Shown here: piece by piece, positions 1 to 10,114 of the stretch
How positions within the stretch are numbered: the stretch's first letter is position 1
Layout of the letters: the number at the start of each line of letters is the position of its first letter
Source: Sinorhizobium alkalisoli
Lineage (GTDB): Bacteria > Pseudomonadota > Alphaproteobacteria > Rhizobiales > Rhizobiaceae
Assembly: GCF_008932245.1 (NCBI RefSeq)
Contig: NZ_CP034909.1
Location: 1,240,001-1,304,000, forward strand
Length of the DNA: 64,000 nt
Reading direction: 5' to 3'
The notes under the pieces: generated by a model
The model's input: only the letters and a program-made list of their open reading frames with translations
Databases searched by the model: none
What the model was told of the DNA's origin: nothing
Translations under genes and position numbers: made by a program

Positions 1-1355
1 CGGCCGGCTATCCGTTTGCGCGTGTCACGCCGCGCGGCAACCGTAACCTCGCCAACAACACCATTGCCGTCGATTACCTCGTCGATCAGGGCGAGCGCGC
101 CTATGTCGAGCGCATCGAGATTCGCGGCAACACCCGTACGCGCGACTACGTCATCCGTCGCGAGTTCGACGTGGGCGAGGGGGACGCCTTCAACCAGGAA
201 ATGATCGCACGCGCCAAGCGCCGGCTGGAGGCCTTGGGCTACTTCTCGTCGGTGAATATCTCGACCGCGCCGGGCAGTGCCGCCGATCGCGTGATCGTCA
301 TTGTCGACGTTCAGGATCAGGCCACGGGCTCGTTCGGCATCGGTGCCGGCTATTCCGCCGGCAGCGGCGGCGGCTTCCTTGTGGAAGCCTCGATCGAAGA
401 AAAGAACTTCCTTGGCCGCGGGCAATATATTCGTCTGGCCGCCGGCAGGGGCGAAGACAGCAAGACCTACAATGTCTCCTTCACGGAGCCCTATTTCCTG
501 GGCTATCGCCTGGCGGCCGGTTTCGACGTGTTCAAGAATGAACACGATTTCGACGACGATCACTACAGCTATAACGATCAGGGCTTCAGTCTGCGGGTAA
601 CGGCGCCGATCACGGAAAGCTTGTCGACGACGCTGCGTTACAACTATACCGAGCTTAAGTATTTCGGTGACGAGGACGAGTTGTCCTCGCCCTATGATCG
701 GGTCATCGACGGCAGCCCGTGGACCCGTTCGTCGATATCCCACTCCTTCACCTACAACACGCTCGATGATGCCCAACTGCCGCGCGAGGGCGTCCTTGCA
801 TCGGTCACGCAGGAGTTCGCCGGTCTCGGCGGTACCTCCGATTTCTACAAGATCTCGGGTAAGGCCAGGTGGTACTACACCTTGAACGACGAGGCGGATA
901 TCATCGGCTCGCTCGCCGGTAGTGCGGGTCACCTGGTGAAGACCTCCGGATCCATGGAGGTTTTCGATCAGTTCCAGTTGGGCAGCAACGACATCCGCGG
1001 CTTCGAGCGCAACGGCATCGGTCCTCGCGTCAACAACGGTGACGCCCTCGGCGGCACGACCTATTTCACCGCCTCGGCGGAAGCGTCGTTCCCGCTGCCG
1101 GGAATTCCGCGTGACAGCGGCTTCCGCGGTGCGTTCTTCGTCGATGCTGGTACGCTTTATGGCAATGATGTCGAACTCACCGGGGCCGGCGAGTTTGCCC
1201 GCGGCACCGACGCGTCGCTGCGCGCATCCGTCGGCGTCAGCCTGATCTGGGCATCGCCCTTCGGTCCGTTGCGTGTCGACTACGCCGTGCCGGTCGCAAA
1301 GGAAGATTTCGATAAGGTCCAGAACTTCAAGTTCGGTATCAACTCTTCCTTCTGA
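1..1355 (+). CDS. bamA: BamA, outer membrane protein assembly factor (3' part only)
   Basis: This is the C-terminal part of the Omp85 protein BamA, which folds and inserts beta-barrel proteins into the outer membrane. The reading frame is open from the left edge (codons in phase with base 3) and ends at 1355, so the start lies outside the window. The first ~110 codons read as the last POTRA domain (IEIRGNTRTRDYVIRREFDV), followed by the surface-antigen barrel with the conserved FQLGSNDIRGF segment. The chain ends in phenylalanine, the usual barrel end signal. It lies 57 bp before lpxD in the same direction, the common bamA-lpxD-fabZ-lpxA order, so envelope protein and lipid A functions are probably co-transcribed. 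The gap holds a 7-bp inverted repeat (1366-1391) without a T run. Confidence 0.95.
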   Translation, partial: AGYPFARVTPRGNRNLANNTIAVDYLVDQGERAYVERIEIRGNTRTRDYVIRREFDVGEGDAFNQEMIARAKRRLEALGYFSSVNISTAPGSAADRVIVIVDVQDQATGSFGIGAGYSAGSGGGFLVEASIEEKNFLGRGQYIRLAAGRGEDSKTYNVSFTEPYFLGYRLAAGFDVFKNEHDFDDDHYSYNDQGFSLRVTAPITESLSTTLRYNYTELKYFGDEDELSSPYDRVIDGSPWTRSSISHSFTYNTLDDAQLPREGVLASVTQEFAGLGGTSDFYKISGKARWYYTLNDEADIIGSLAGSAGHLVKTSGSMEVFDQFQLGSNDIRGFERNGIGPRVNNGDALGGTTYFTASAEASFPLPGIPRDSGFRGAFFVDAGTLYGNDVELTGAGEFARGTDASLRASVGVSLIWASPFGPLRVDYAVPVAKEDFDKVQNFKFGINSSF

Positions 1356-1412
1356 TAAGCGCAGTCCAGAACTGCCAGATAAACGTTCTGGAGTGGCTAG
1401 GGTCAGGACCCC

Positions 1413-2477
1413 ATGGAACAGAATTGGTTCTTTCAGCCCCATGAAGGGATTCGCCTGGGCGACTTGGCGAATCAGATAGGGGCGGAGCTCTCGGATGCGG
1501 CCGTCGCCGATCAAGCCGTTCATGCGGTGGCACCTGTCTATCGGGCCAAGCCGGGTGACATCTGTTACATGCTTTCGCGCAAGAGTCGCGATGAACTGGA
1601 GAGCTGCCACGCTTCTGCGATCATCTGCGACAAGACGATCGCTTCGCTTGTTCCCGGCCATATTCCCGTATTGCTGACGCCAAAACCGCACACGGCGTTC
1701 GCGCTTGCCGGCACGTTGCTGCACGGGGAGGCGATGCGTCCTTCGTTCAATACGAGCGAACGCGGCATAGCACCGGGGGCTTTCATCGATCCGACGGCTC
1801 GGCTGGAGCCGGGTGTTGAAGTGGAGCCTTCGGCGGTGGTCGGAGCCGGGGCGGAAGTCGGCAGCGGTACGCGGATTGGGGCCGGTGCTCTCATTGGACC
1901 GAACGTCCGCATTGGTCGCGATTGCACGATTTCCGCTGGCGCAAGCATCCTTTGCGCTCTAGTGGGCAACAACGTCATCATCCATCCCGGTGCGCGGATC
2001 GGCCAGGATGGATTCGGCTATGCGCCGGGTCCGGGCGGCGGCATGATCAAGATCGTCCAGGTCGGGCGGGTGATCATCCAGGACCATGTGGAGATCGGTG
2101 CCAACACGACGATCGATCGCGGCACCATGGACGATACGGTGATCGGCGAGGGCACGAAGATCGATAATCTCGTGCAGATCGGCCACAACGTCCGCATCGG
2201 CCGTTACTGCGGCATCGTCAGCCAGGTCGGTATCGCCGGTAGCGCGCGGATTGGCGATGGAGTGATGATCGGCGGCGGCACCGGCGTGAATGGTCATATT
2301 ACAATCGGAGATGGCGTGCAGATTGCCGCGATGAGCGGGGTGGCGAGCGACGTACCGGCTGGAGAGCGCTACGGCGGAATACCGGCGCGTCCGATGCGGG
2401 ATTTCCTGCGCGATGTCGCCGAGATGGCTATGCGGGCAAGCGGAAGACAGAAGAAGAAGGGTGGCAAGGATGAATGA
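1413..2477 (+). CDS. lpxD: UDP-3-O-acylglucosamine N-acyltransferase LpxD
   Basis: LpxD adds the second hydroxyacyl chain, from acyl-ACP, to the 2-amino group of UDP-3-O-acylglucosamine, the third step of lipid A synthesis in the cytoplasm. The 354-residue protein has an N-terminal uridine-binding domain (about 10-110) and a long left-handed parallel beta helix of hexapeptide repeats (about 120-330, for example [14 protein letters not shown]). The histidine of QIGHNVRIG, residue 258, matches the catalytic histidine of the family. Length is normal. The ATG at 1413 fits the family N-terminus. The stop overlaps the fabZ start by 8 bp, which implies translational coupling. Confidence 0.96.
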   Translation: MEQNWFFQPHEGIRLGDLANQIGAELSDAAVADQAVHAVAPVYRAKPGDICYMLSRKSRDELESCHASAIICDKTIASLVPGHIPVLLTPKPHTAFALAGTLLHGEAMRPSFNTSERGIAPGAFIDPTARLEPGVEVEPSAVVGAGAEVGSGTRIGAGALIGPNVRIGRDCTISAGASILCALVGNNVIIHPGARIGQDGFGYAPGPGGGMIKIVQVGRVIIQDHVEIGANTTIDRGTMDDTVIGEGTKIDNLVQIGHNVRIGRYCGIVSQVGIAGSARIGDGVMIGGGTGVNGHITIGDGVQIAAMSGVASDVPAGERYGGIPARPMRDFLRDVAEMAMRASGRQKKKGGKDE

Positions 2478-2934
2478 GGCTGCGACAGTTCTCGGTACCG
2501 CGGATATTCAGGAGATCCTCAAGCTTCTTCCTCATCGCTATCCGTTCTTGATGGTCGATCGCATCATCGAGATCGATGATGACAACTCCGCGATCGGCAT
2601 CAAGAACGTGACGGCGAACGAACCGCACTTTACCGGGCATTTTCCGGAAAAGCCGATCATGCCCGGCGTATTGCTGATCGAAGGCATGGCCCAGACGGCA
2701 GGCGCGATCTGCGCGCGCAAGACGGGCATCGGCAGCAATCTCGTCTACTTCATGACGATCGACAACGCGCGTTTCCGCAAGCCGGTGGTGCCCGGCGATC
2801 GCGTGGAGTTTCACGTCGCCAAGCACAAGCAGCGGGGCAATATCTGGAAATTTCATTGTGACGCAAAAGTTGACGGGCAACTGGTCGCGGAAGCTGATAT
2901 CGGCGCGATGATCGTCAGCAAGGAAGACGCCTGA
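2470..2934 (+). CDS. fabZ: 3-hydroxyacyl-ACP dehydratase FabZ
   Basis: FabZ dehydrates beta-hydroxyacyl-ACP in the type II fatty acid elongation cycle. It competes with LpxA and LpxD for hydroxyacyl-ACP, which explains its place in the lipid A operon. The 154-residue hot-dog fold protein carries [11 protein letters not shown] near the N-terminus and the active-site block [11 protein letters not shown], with His57 and Glu71 as the expected catalytic pair. An in-frame ATG exists upstream at 2413, but it lies inside lpxD and adds a tail unlike FabZ. I chose the ATG at 2470, which overlaps the lpxD stop and sits behind an AAGAAGG-type ribosome site. Confidence 0.96.
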   Translation: MNEAATVLGTADIQEILKLLPHRYPFLMVDRIIEIDDDNSAIGIKNVTANEPHFTGHFPEKPIMPGVLLIEGMAQTAGAICARKTGIGSNLVYFMTIDNARFRKPVVPGDRVEFHVAKHKQRGNIWKFHCDAKVDGQLVAEADIGAMIVSKEDA

Positions 2935-2936
2935 AA

Positions 2937-3749
2937 ATGATTGCACCAACTGCGAAGATCCATCCGTCGTCGGTTATCGAAGACGGCGCTGTGATCGGCG
3001 AGAACGTGAAGATCGGCCCGTTTTGTCACATCGGGCCGAACGTCGTTTTGGGAGACGATATCTCGCTGTTGAGTCATGTCGTCGTGATCGGGCGCACGAC
3101 GATCGGCAAGGCAACGAAAATCTTCCCCGGTGCCGTGATCGGCGGCGATTCGCAGAGTGCGCATCACAGTGCAGTGAACACCAAGCTTGTGATTGGCGAA
3201 AATTGCACGATCCGCGAAGGCGTGACGATGAACACCGGCACGGTCGAACATGGCGGCACCACAGTCGTTGGCGACAACAACCTGTTCCTCGCCTATTCGC
3301 ATGTCGCCCATGATTGCCGTCTCGGGAACAACATTATCCTGTCGAACAACGTGATGCTCGCCGGCCATGTCACGGTCGAGGATCGGGCCATCCTCGGCGG
3401 CGGTTCGGCCGTCCACCAGTTCACCCGTGTCGGCCGTCAGGCCTTTGTCGGCGGGCTGTCGGCGGTGAGCTACGACGTCATCCCCTATGGCATGCTGAAT
3501 GGCAATCCGGGTGTGCTGAGCGGCCTCAACGTCGTCGGAATGACGCGCGCAGGGATCGACCGCCAGACGATTCACGCGGTGCGGCGGTGCTACAAGCAGA
3601 TTTTTGAGGGGCCGCAATCCATCCGCGCCAACGCCGCGGCAGTTCGCGAGGCGTATCTCGATTGTCCGCCGGCGATCGAGATCCTCGATTTCATCGCTGC
3701 CGAAAGCGATCGCGCGCTGTCGTCGCCGAATCGCAGCAGCAAGGGCTGA
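2937..3749 (+). CDS. lpxA: UDP-N-acetylglucosamine acyltransferase LpxA
   Basis: LpxA transfers a 3-hydroxyacyl chain from ACP to the 3-OH of UDP-GlcNAc, the first step of lipid A synthesis. The 270-residue protein is a hexapeptide-repeat beta helix (about 1-190) with a helical C-terminal domain. His125 in [10 protein letters not shown] falls exactly at the position of the E. coli catalytic histidine. It starts two bases after the fabZ stop and is followed by lpxI after 5 bp, so it belongs to one transcription unit with the neighbouring lpx genes. Confidence 0.97.
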   Translation: MIAPTAKIHPSSVIEDGAVIGENVKIGPFCHIGPNVVLGDDISLLSHVVVIGRTTIGKATKIFPGAVIGGDSQSAHHSAVNTKLVIGENCTIREGVTMNTGTVEHGGTTVVGDNNLFLAYSHVAHDCRLGNNIILSNNVMLAGHVTVEDRAILGGGSAVHQFTRVGRQAFVGGLSAVSYDVIPYGMLNGNPGVLSGLNVVGMTRAGIDRQTIHAVRRCYKQIFEGPQSIRANAAAVREAYLDCPPAIEILDFIAAESDRALSSPNRSSKG

Positions 3750-3754
3750 TCGCA

Positions 3755-4636
3755 ATGGCGGTGCATGGCCTGCCGCAGGCGAAGGGCAGGCTCGCCATCA
3801 TCGCCGGCGCCGGCGCGTTGCCGCACCATGTCGCCGAAGCGGTGCGCAGGCAGGGAGAGGACCCTTTCATCATCGCTCTGTCTCGCGAGGCGGATGCCGA
3901 TTGGACCGGTTTCGATCATTCGACGCTCGCGATCGGCGATTTCGCAGCGATCAGCCGAACTTTTGCGACAGAAGGCATCGACCGCGTGGTGCTTTCCGGT
4001 GCGGTTCGGCAGCGTCCGGAATGGCGCGACATCCGGCCGACCCTGAAGACGCTCGCGAAGGTCCCGAGCGTCCTCAGAACGCTGGTTTCGGGCGGCGACG
4101 ACGCGGTGCTGCGCATGGCAATGGAACTTATAGAAGTGAGCGGCGCCCGAATCATCGGTGCTCATGAGGTGGTTCCGGATCTGCTGGCACATGCCGGCCC
4201 GATCGGCGCGCATGCGCCGGCCGACGAGGATCGTCGCGACATAGCTGCCGGGATGGCCGCTGCCGAAGCATTGGGCGCGCTCGACGTCGGGCAGGGCGCC
4301 GTCGCGGTCGGCGGAAGGGTGGTGGCGCTCGAGGGGGCTGAAGGAACCGATGACATGCTGGCGCGGGTCGCTGCGCTCAAGGCAGGCGGCCGTGTGTCGG
4401 CGCGGCGCCGAGGCGTCCTCGTGAAGCTCTGCAAGCCGCAACAGGACGAGCGTGCCGATCTGCCGACGATTGGTCGCTCGACCGTCGCGGCCGCCGAGGC
4501 AGCAGGTCTGGCCGGCATCGCGGTCGAAGCCGGGCGTGCGCTCGTCGTCGAACGCCGAGAGGTCGTCGAGGCTGCGAATCGCAATGGCCTCTTCATCATC
4601 GGCATCGAGCGCGAGGGTCGGGGGGGCAGGCCGTGA
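3755..4636 (+). CDS. lpxI: UDP-2,3-diacylglucosamine pyrophosphatase LpxI
   Basis: LpxI hydrolyses UDP-2,3-diacylglucosamine to lipid X and UMP. In many alphaproteobacteria it takes the place of the unrelated E. coli LpxH. The 293-residue product has the DUF1009 family layout: an N-terminal domain beginning LAIIAGAGALPHHVAEA and a C-terminal catalytic domain containing GVLVKLCKPQQDERADLP. The frame is open upstream to 3662 inside lpxA. The ATG at 3755 lies just after the lpxA stop and gives the family length. The last four bases, GTGA, overlap the GTG start of lpxB. Confidence 0.94.
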   Translation: MAVHGLPQAKGRLAIIAGAGALPHHVAEAVRRQGEDPFIIALSREADADWTGFDHSTLAIGDFAAISRTFATEGIDRVVLSGAVRQRPEWRDIRPTLKTLAKVPSVLRTLVSGGDDAVLRMAMELIEVSGARIIGAHEVVPDLLAHAGPIGAHAPADEDRRDIAAGMAAAEALGALDVGQGAVAVGGRVVALEGAEGTDDMLARVAALKAGGRVSARRRGVLVKLCKPQQDERADLPTIGRSTVAAAEAAGLAGIAVEAGRALVVERREVVEAANRNGLFIIGIEREGRGGRP

Positions 4637-5817
4637 CGGTTCGCCGTTACAAGCTGGCGGTCATTGCCGGAGAAGTTTCGGGGGATCTGCTCGGCGCTGA
4701 CCTGGTCCGCGCGCTTCGCGGACGTGTCGCAGGAGCCGTCGATCTCGTCGGCGTCGGTGGTGAGGCATTGGAAGCCGAAGGCCTCGGCTCGCTGTTCGAC
4801 TACTCCGAATTGTCGATCATGGGATTTTCGCAAGTGCTCGCCCGGCTGCCGAAGCTTCTTCAGCGCATCCGCCAGACCGCGCTTGCCATCATCGCCGCGC
4901 GCCCGGACGCATTGCTGATCATCGACAGCCCCGACTTCACCCACCGGGTGGCGGGGCGGGTGCGTGCCGCACTGCCGGACCTGCCGATCATCGACTATGT
5001 CTGTCCGAGCGTCTGGGCATGGAAGCCGGAACGCGCCCCACGGATGCGCGCCTATGTCGATCATGTGCTTGCGGTGCTGCCCTTTGAACCGGAGGTGATG
5101 CGCAACCTCGGCGGTCCGCCGACCACCTATGTCGGGCACAGGCTGGCCTCGGACGTCAACCTACTCGCGGTCCGGGAAGAGCGGCGTGCGAGGCAGCGGT
5201 CAGGGGAGGCCAGCGCGCCCAAGACCTGCCTTTTGCTCCCTGGCTCACGCGCCGGCGAGGTCAGCCGCCTGCTGCCGATCTTCCGCGAAACCGTCGAGGA
5301 ACTGGCACAGCGCCACGGAGACATGCGCTTCCTGCTGCCGACAGTTCCTCGCCAGGAAGGCCGCGTGCGGGCGTTGACGACGTCCTGGAAGGTCCAGCCG
5401 GAGATCTCCGTTACGGCGGACAAGAAGTGGCAGGCCTTCGCCGAGGCGGACGCTGCGCTTGCCGCGTCGGGCACCGTTATTCTTGAACTGGCGCTTGCCG
5501 GCGTGCCGGTCGTGTCGACCTATTATGCGGATTGGCTCGTCACTTTGCTGCACAGCCGGATCCGGATTTGGACTGCGGCACTGCCGAACCTGGTTGCCGA
5601 TTTCCCCGTCGTCCCGGAATATTTCAACAGGGCGATCCGTCCGGCGGTCTTGACGCGGTGGATCGAACGGCTGTCCGGCGACACGGCTCAGCGGCAAGCC
5701 ATGCTCGACGGCTTCGCGATCGTGCAGGAGCGTATGGCGACGGCTCGACCGCCGGGCGAAAGCGCGGCGGATATCGTCTTTGATTATCTCCAAGGCAAAA
5801 AGCCCGGCCATTTCTGA
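4633..5817 (+). CDS. lpxB: Lipid-A-disaccharide synthase LpxB
   Basis: LpxB is a family GT19 glycosyltransferase that condenses lipid X with UDP-2,3-diacylglucosamine to form the tetra-acyl disaccharide of lipid A at the inner membrane. The 394-residue protein shows the N-terminal motif GEVSGDLLGADLVRALR, CPSVWAWKPERAPRM in the middle, and LLPGSRAGEVSRLLP in the nucleotide-binding half. The start is GTG, overlapping the lpxI stop (GTGA), typical of coupling. It is the last gene of the operon, and a terminator overlaps its stop codon. Confidence 0.96.
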   Translation: MTVRRYKLAVIAGEVSGDLLGADLVRALRGRVAGAVDLVGVGGEALEAEGLGSLFDYSELSIMGFSQVLARLPKLLQRIRQTALAIIAARPDALLIIDSPDFTHRVAGRVRAALPDLPIIDYVCPSVWAWKPERAPRMRAYVDHVLAVLPFEPEVMRNLGGPPTTYVGHRLASDVNLLAVREERRARQRSGEASAPKTCLLLPGSRAGEVSRLLPIFRETVEELAQRHGDMRFLLPTVPRQEGRVRALTTSWKVQPEISVTADKKWQAFAEADAALAASGTVILELALAGVPVVSTYYADWLVTLLHSRIRIWTAALPNLVADFPVVPEYFNRAIRPAVLTRWIERLSGDTAQRQAMLDGFAIVQERMATARPPGESAADIVFDYLQGKKPGHF

Positions 5818-5840
5818 CCGGGCTCTTTGATTTGATTTGA
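5801..5840 (+). terminator. Rho-independent terminator after lpxB
   Basis: A perfect 7-bp stem AGCCCGG / CCGGGCT (5801-5807 and 5818-5824) is followed by a T-rich tail. The left arm lies inside the last lpxB codons and the loop contains the stop codon. Confidence 0.8.
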
Positions 5841-5847
5841 GCGGTGC

Positions 5848-5865
5848 TACAGCGCCGCGCGTCTC
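5848..5865 (+). repeat. Fragment of the dispersed palindromic repeat family
   Basis: CTACAGCGCCGCGCGTCT matches the left end of the complete element at 34478-34584. Only the first arm is present. It lies between the convergent lpxB and gltA genes. Confidence 0.55.
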
Positions 5866-5875
5866 TCGCCTGTGC

Positions 5876-7165
5876 TCAGCGCTTGGAGAGCGGCACGTAG
5901 TCGCGCAGAGACGCGCCGACATAGAGCTGGCGCGGGCGACCGATGCGCTGTTCCGGATCCTCGATCATCTCGTTCCACTGGGCAATCCAGCCGACGGTCC
6001 GGGCAAGGGCGAAGAGCACGGTGAACATCGTAGTGGGGAAGCCCAGCGCCTTGAGCGTGATACCGGAATAGAAGTCGATGTTCGGATAGAGCTTCTTCTC
6101 GATGAAGTACTCGTCGGTAAGCGCAATGCGCTCGAGTTCCATCGCGACCTCGAGCAGCGGGTCGTCCCTGTGGCCGAGTTCCGCCAGGACCTCATGGGTC
6201 GTCTTCTGCATGATCTTGGCGCGCGGGTCGTAATTCTTGTAAACCCGGTGGCCGAAGCCCATTAGGCGGAACGGATCGTTCTTGTCCTTGGCGCGCGCGA
6301 TATATTCGGGGATGCGGTCGACCGAGCCGATCTCGGCGAGCATATTGAGTGCGGCCTCATTGGCGCCGCCATGGGCCGGACCCCAAAGGCAGGCAATACC
6401 GGCGGCGATGCAGGCGAACGGATTGGCGCCCGACGAGCCGGCAAGGCGCACCGTCGAGGTCGAGGCGTTCTGCTCATGATCGGCGTGCAGAATGAAGATG
6501 CGGTCCATGGCGCGCGCCAGCACCGGGTTCACCACGTATTCCTCGCAAGGCACGGCAAAGCACATGCGCAGGAAATTCGAGGCATAGTCAAGATCGTTCT
6601 TCGGATAGATGAACGGCTGGCCGACGTGATACTTGTAGGCCATCGCCGCGATGGTCGGCATTTTCGCGATCATCCTGAGCGACGCGACCATGCGCTGGTG
6701 CGGGTCGGTAATGTCGGTGGAATCGTGGTAGAAGGCTGAGAGAGCACCGACACAGCCGCACATCACGGCCATCGGATGGGCGTCGCGACGGAAGCCGGTG
6801 AAGAAGCGCGACATCTGCTCGTGAACCATCGTGTGATGGGTGACGCGGTAGTCGAAGTCGTCCTTCTGCGCCTTGGTCGGCAGTTCGCCGTAAAGCAGGA
6901 GGTAGCAGACTTCAAGGAAGTCACCGTGCTCGGCCAGCTGTTCGATCGGGTAACCGCGATGAAGCAACACGCCCTCGTCGCCATCGATATAGGTGATCTT
7001 GGACTCGCATGATGCCGTCGACGTGAAACCCGGATCGTAGGTGAACATCTTGGTCTGTTGGTAGAGCGAACCGATGTCCACGACGTCCGGTCCGATGGAT
7101 CCCGATCTCACTGGCAGGTCCGCTGCCTTTCCATCGATGGTTACCGTGGCGTTTTTTCCTGACAT
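5876..7165 (-). CDS. gltA: Citrate synthase GltA
   Basis: Citrate synthase condenses oxaloacetate with acetyl-CoA at the entry of the TCA cycle. The 429-residue protein is the long hexameric type of Gram-negative bacteria. Catalytic regions are visible: [26 protein letters not shown] and the aspartate-containing C-terminal region near [13 protein letters not shown]. The frame extends ten codons upstream, but the ATG at 7165 follows a strong GGAGGG site. It is transcribed away from comEC, so its promoter must lie in 7166-7478. Confidence 0.97.
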   Translation of the reverse strand: MSGKNATVTIDGKAADLPVRSGSIGPDVVDIGSLYQQTKMFTYDPGFTSTASCESKITYIDGDEGVLLHRGYPIEQLAEHGDFLEVCYLLLYGELPTKAQKDDFDYRVTHHTMVHEQMSRFFTGFRRDAHPMAVMCGCVGALSAFYHDSTDITDPHQRMVASLRMIAKMPTIAAMAYKYHVGQPFIYPKNDLDYASNFLRMCFAVPCEEYVVNPVLARAMDRIFILHADHEQNASTSTVRLAGSSGANPFACIAAGIACLWGPAHGGANEAALNMLAEIGSVDRIPEYIARAKDKNDPFRLMGFGHRVYKNYDPRAKIMQKTTHEVLAELGHRDDPLLEVAMELERIALTDEYFIEKKLYPNIDFYSGITLKALGFPTTMFTVLFALARTVGWIAQWNEMIEDPEQRIGRPRQLYVGASLRDYVPLSKR

Positions 7166-7478
7166 GGGACCCTCCGTCTTATGGCGCCGCGGCATATGCC
7201 TATGCCACGAGATTGAACGTTGCGAGTTTGCTATATGATTTACTTTCGGCTGCCAAGCTGTACGAAAGGCAAATGGTGCGATGCGAAAATAGGCATATGG
7301 CGACGCAACAATCGCATCTTACGGCAACATGTCAAATGAGAGCAACGATCGCGAAGCTGATAGTGCGGTACCATTCTTTATAGGCTTGCCTCTTTTTTGG
7401 GCGGTTAGTCTCCCGGTTGCAATGTGAGTTCCCGGGTTGCAGGATCAGTCCCGACAGGCAGAAAGGGCAGCGAAGGAA
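7166..7478. other. Intergenic region between divergent gltA and comEC
   Basis: The gltA ribosome site (GGAGGG on the minus strand) is the only clear element. Short AT-rich blocks near 7230-7250 could hold the gltA promoter, but no hexamer pair with good spacing stands out. I see no RNA gene. Confidence 0.5.
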
Positions 7479-9944
7479 ATGGGGGAGGGGCGGGCACGGA
7501 CGGTGATGCGCGATGCGGAGCGCCTCGCATGGCGCTTGACGGATCGCCTAACCTTCGTTCGGGATGCCGGACTGCCTGGGAATCGGGCCGATCCCGGCCC
7601 TCCCTCGAGACGCAATCATTCATTCGCCGCCGATCGCGGCCGTTCGATAGCCGAATCCACCTCCCGCAGCCTGCGCGCCGCCATTGAGCGGGAAGCGGAA
7701 TTTGGCCATGGCTTCGCATTGATACCGGTCCTGCTCGCGCTCGGTTGCCTCGCATGGTTCACATCGGCGGAAAGCATCGGAATTGCCAAACTTGCAGTGC
7801 TGCTCTGCGTTTTCGGCATGTCTGCGCTCTTGTGCCGTGGCCGCTTCCGCACGCTGCGGCCACTCGCGCTGGCGCCTCTGCTTCTCCTCACCGGCATGCT
7901 GTTGGCCGCGATGGAAACGGCCCGGCTGGATACCGTCATTCTCGATGGTCCGGTGACCACCAACCTTCGCGGGACCGTTCTGTCGCGGGAGCAGGACGAC
8001 AAAGGGCGGTGGCGATACCTGATCGAGATCGGCGAAACATCCGAGCCGCGGCTGCGCAGGCCTCCGGCCAGGGCGACGCTCATGGCGCGCAGCCGCCACG
8101 AAGCCTTTCCGGTCGGCTCGGCCATCGAGGGCAGGGCGCGTCTCTCGCCGCCTTCCGGCCCGGCATTGCCCGGGCTTAACGATTTCGCATTCGATGCCTA
8201 TTTCAACGGGATCGGCGCAGTTGGGTTCTTCTACGGCGCGCCCCGGGCATTCGTGGACGACAAGAATGGCGGCGGGGCAAACGTCGCCACATCGTTGCGG
8301 ACCTATCTTGCGGTGGCACGCGAAGAACTGGGCAGCCGCCTACGGTCGACGATCGGAGGCGATGCCGGCGCAATCGCAGCCGCACTTGTGACCGGCGAGA
8401 AGCGCGCCATCAGCCGTGAGACGGTCGAGGCAATGCGTGCCGCCGGCCTGTCGCACATACTTGCGATCTCCGGGCTCCACATGGTGCTGGCGGCAGGGAC
8501 CTTCCTCGTCGGCGTGCGGACGCTGTTGAGCTTGATCCCCGGCTTTGCGGAGAAGCGTTCCATCAAGAAGATCGCGGCCGGCGGCGCGCTTCTAATGGCC
8601 TTTCTCTACATGCTGATCTCCGGCGGAGCCGTGTCGGCATTGCGGTCCTGGATCATGATCTCGATCATGCTCGTTGCCGTCTTTTTCGATCGTGTCTCGA
8701 TCAGCCTGCGCAATGTGGCGCTGGCGGCCCTCGTCATCATTGCCTGGACGCCCTCCGCCACGGCCGGTGCCGGATTTCAGATGTCTTTTGCGGCAACGCT
8801 TGCGCTGGTCGCCGGTTATGCCCGCTGGCGCGACCACAAGCTGCGGCAGCGGGAGAAAAAGGGGCGCCGCGCATCCTTTGGGGCGGTACCCGGTTTCATC
8901 GTCGCCACGACTGCAACCTCTCTCATCGGCGGCTTGGCGACGGCCATCTATGCCGCGTCCTATTTTCACAGGCTGCCGGCCTACGGGCTGCTCGCCAACG
9001 TCGTTGCGGCGCCGCTGGTCGGTATCCTCGTCATGCCGTTCGCTTTGTTCGCAATGCTGCTCATGCCCTTTGGGCTCGAACGCTATCCCTTGATGGTCAT
9101 GGGGCAGGGCTTGGACTGGATGATAATGGTCGCGCGATACGTCGCGGCGCTGGACAGCGAATGGGTGACAGGCCGCATAGGCGCGGCCGGCTTCTTCTTG
9201 ATCGCCATGGGCGGTGTCCTGCTCTGTGTGCTGAGGACACGATTGGCGTTCGCCGGTGCAGGGCTGGTCCTCCTGGGGGGAGCGGCCATCGCGCTCGAAC
9301 GCCTGGCGGAACGGCCCTCGATCGTGATATCGGAGGACGGTCAACTGGTCGGCCTCCTCGTCGAGGGCGCGATCGCCACAAACCGGGGGAGGCCGCCGGA
9401 GTTCATCTTCTTGCAATGGCAGCGGGCGCTCGCTCTCGACCGCCATGTGCCGCCGACGGATCTCTCAGCTCGCGCCGCTTCCGGGTATGACGCTGCGCCG
9501 AAACCGAAGGAGGCGGTTGGAGGAGGAGGCTTGAACGCAATGGCGAGTGCTGCCGAGGCTGTGACGGCGCTCTCGGCGGCGAAGCCCGGCACTTTCTCTT
9601 GCCGCAAGGATGAGTGGTGCATTGGCCGAAGCCGGGAGGGCTGGGCAATTGTCGTCATCGACGCCGCGGAGCTCTTCCCGGCCTTGTGCGGACGCGCCGA
9701 TCTGGTAGTCGCCGCCACGCGTCGGCCGCTCGCTGCCTGCCCATCGGGTCGCGCGCTGGTCGTGACGGGCGATTCCTTGCGGCGGAGCGGGGCAATCGAG
9801 ATCCATGCCGATCATGGCAAGCCTGGCGCATCGCCACAGATGCGCGTCGTCAATTCGTTTCGGTCCACACAGCGGCCGTGGGAGCGCCATCGCCGCTACG
9901 ATTGGCGCAGCGGCACCTTCTTTTCCGAGCAACTGCCTCCTTGA
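7479..9944 (+). CDS. comEC: ComEC/Rec2-family DNA uptake channel protein
   Basis: This is a polytopic inner membrane protein of the ComEC/Rec2 family, whose known members move single-stranded DNA across the inner membrane. The ~821-residue product has an N-terminal DUF4131-like part with several membrane segments, then the competence core beginning at SHILAISGLHMVLAAG and many hydrophobic helices. Its C-terminal soluble part (from about residue 600) does not show the HxHxDH signature of metallo-beta-lactamase domains. Natural competence is not implied, since no other com genes are near. The start is uncertain: TTG at 7437, ATG at 7479 and ATG at 7506 are all in frame. Confidence 0.86.
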   Translation: MGEGRARTVMRDAERLAWRLTDRLTFVRDAGLPGNRADPGPPSRRNHSFAADRGRSIAESTSRSLRAAIEREAEFGHGFALIPVLLALGCLAWFTSAESIGIAKLAVLLCVFGMSALLCRGRFRTLRPLALAPLLLLTGMLLAAMETARLDTVILDGPVTTNLRGTVLSREQDDKGRWRYLIEIGETSEPRLRRPPARATLMARSRHEAFPVGSAIEGRARLSPPSGPALPGLNDFAFDAYFNGIGAVGFFYGAPRAFVDDKNGGGANVATSLRTYLAVAREELGSRLRSTIGGDAGAIAAALVTGEKRAISRETVEAMRAAGLSHILAISGLHMVLAAGTFLVGVRTLLSLIPGFAEKRSIKKIAAGGALLMAFLYMLISGGAVSALRSWIMISIMLVAVFFDRVSISLRNVALAALVIIAWTPSATAGAGFQMSFAATLALVAGYARWRDHKLRQREKKGRRASFGAVPGFIVATTATSLIGGLATAIYAASYFHRLPAYGLLANVVAAPLVGILVMPFALFAMLLMPFGLERYPLMVMGQGLDWMIMVARYVAALDSEWVTGRIGAAGFFLIAMGGVLLCVLRTRLAFAGAGLVLLGGAAIALERLAERPSIVISEDGQLVGLLVEGAIATNRGRPPEFIFLQWQRALALDRHVPPTDLSARAASGYDAAPKPKEAVGGGGLNAMASAAEAVTALSAAKPGTFSCRKDEWCIGRSREGWAIVVIDAAELFPALCGRADLVVAATRRPLAACPSGRALVVTGDSLRRSGAIEIHADHGKPGASPQMRVVNSFRSTQRPWERHRRYDWRSGTFFSEQLPP

Positions 9945-10114
9945 CGAAAGCGTCGGAACGATCGCAACACCGCGCCTAAGTCTGCGTCACTAATCTTGAT
10001 TATTTAACTCCACAAATCCTTGTCATCGCCCTGCGGTTTGTCGTAAGGATGTGCCAATGGATGGTGCCCGCGCCCGTGATTGTCGCGGCAAGCAAAGACA
10101 AAATGAGGAATGGG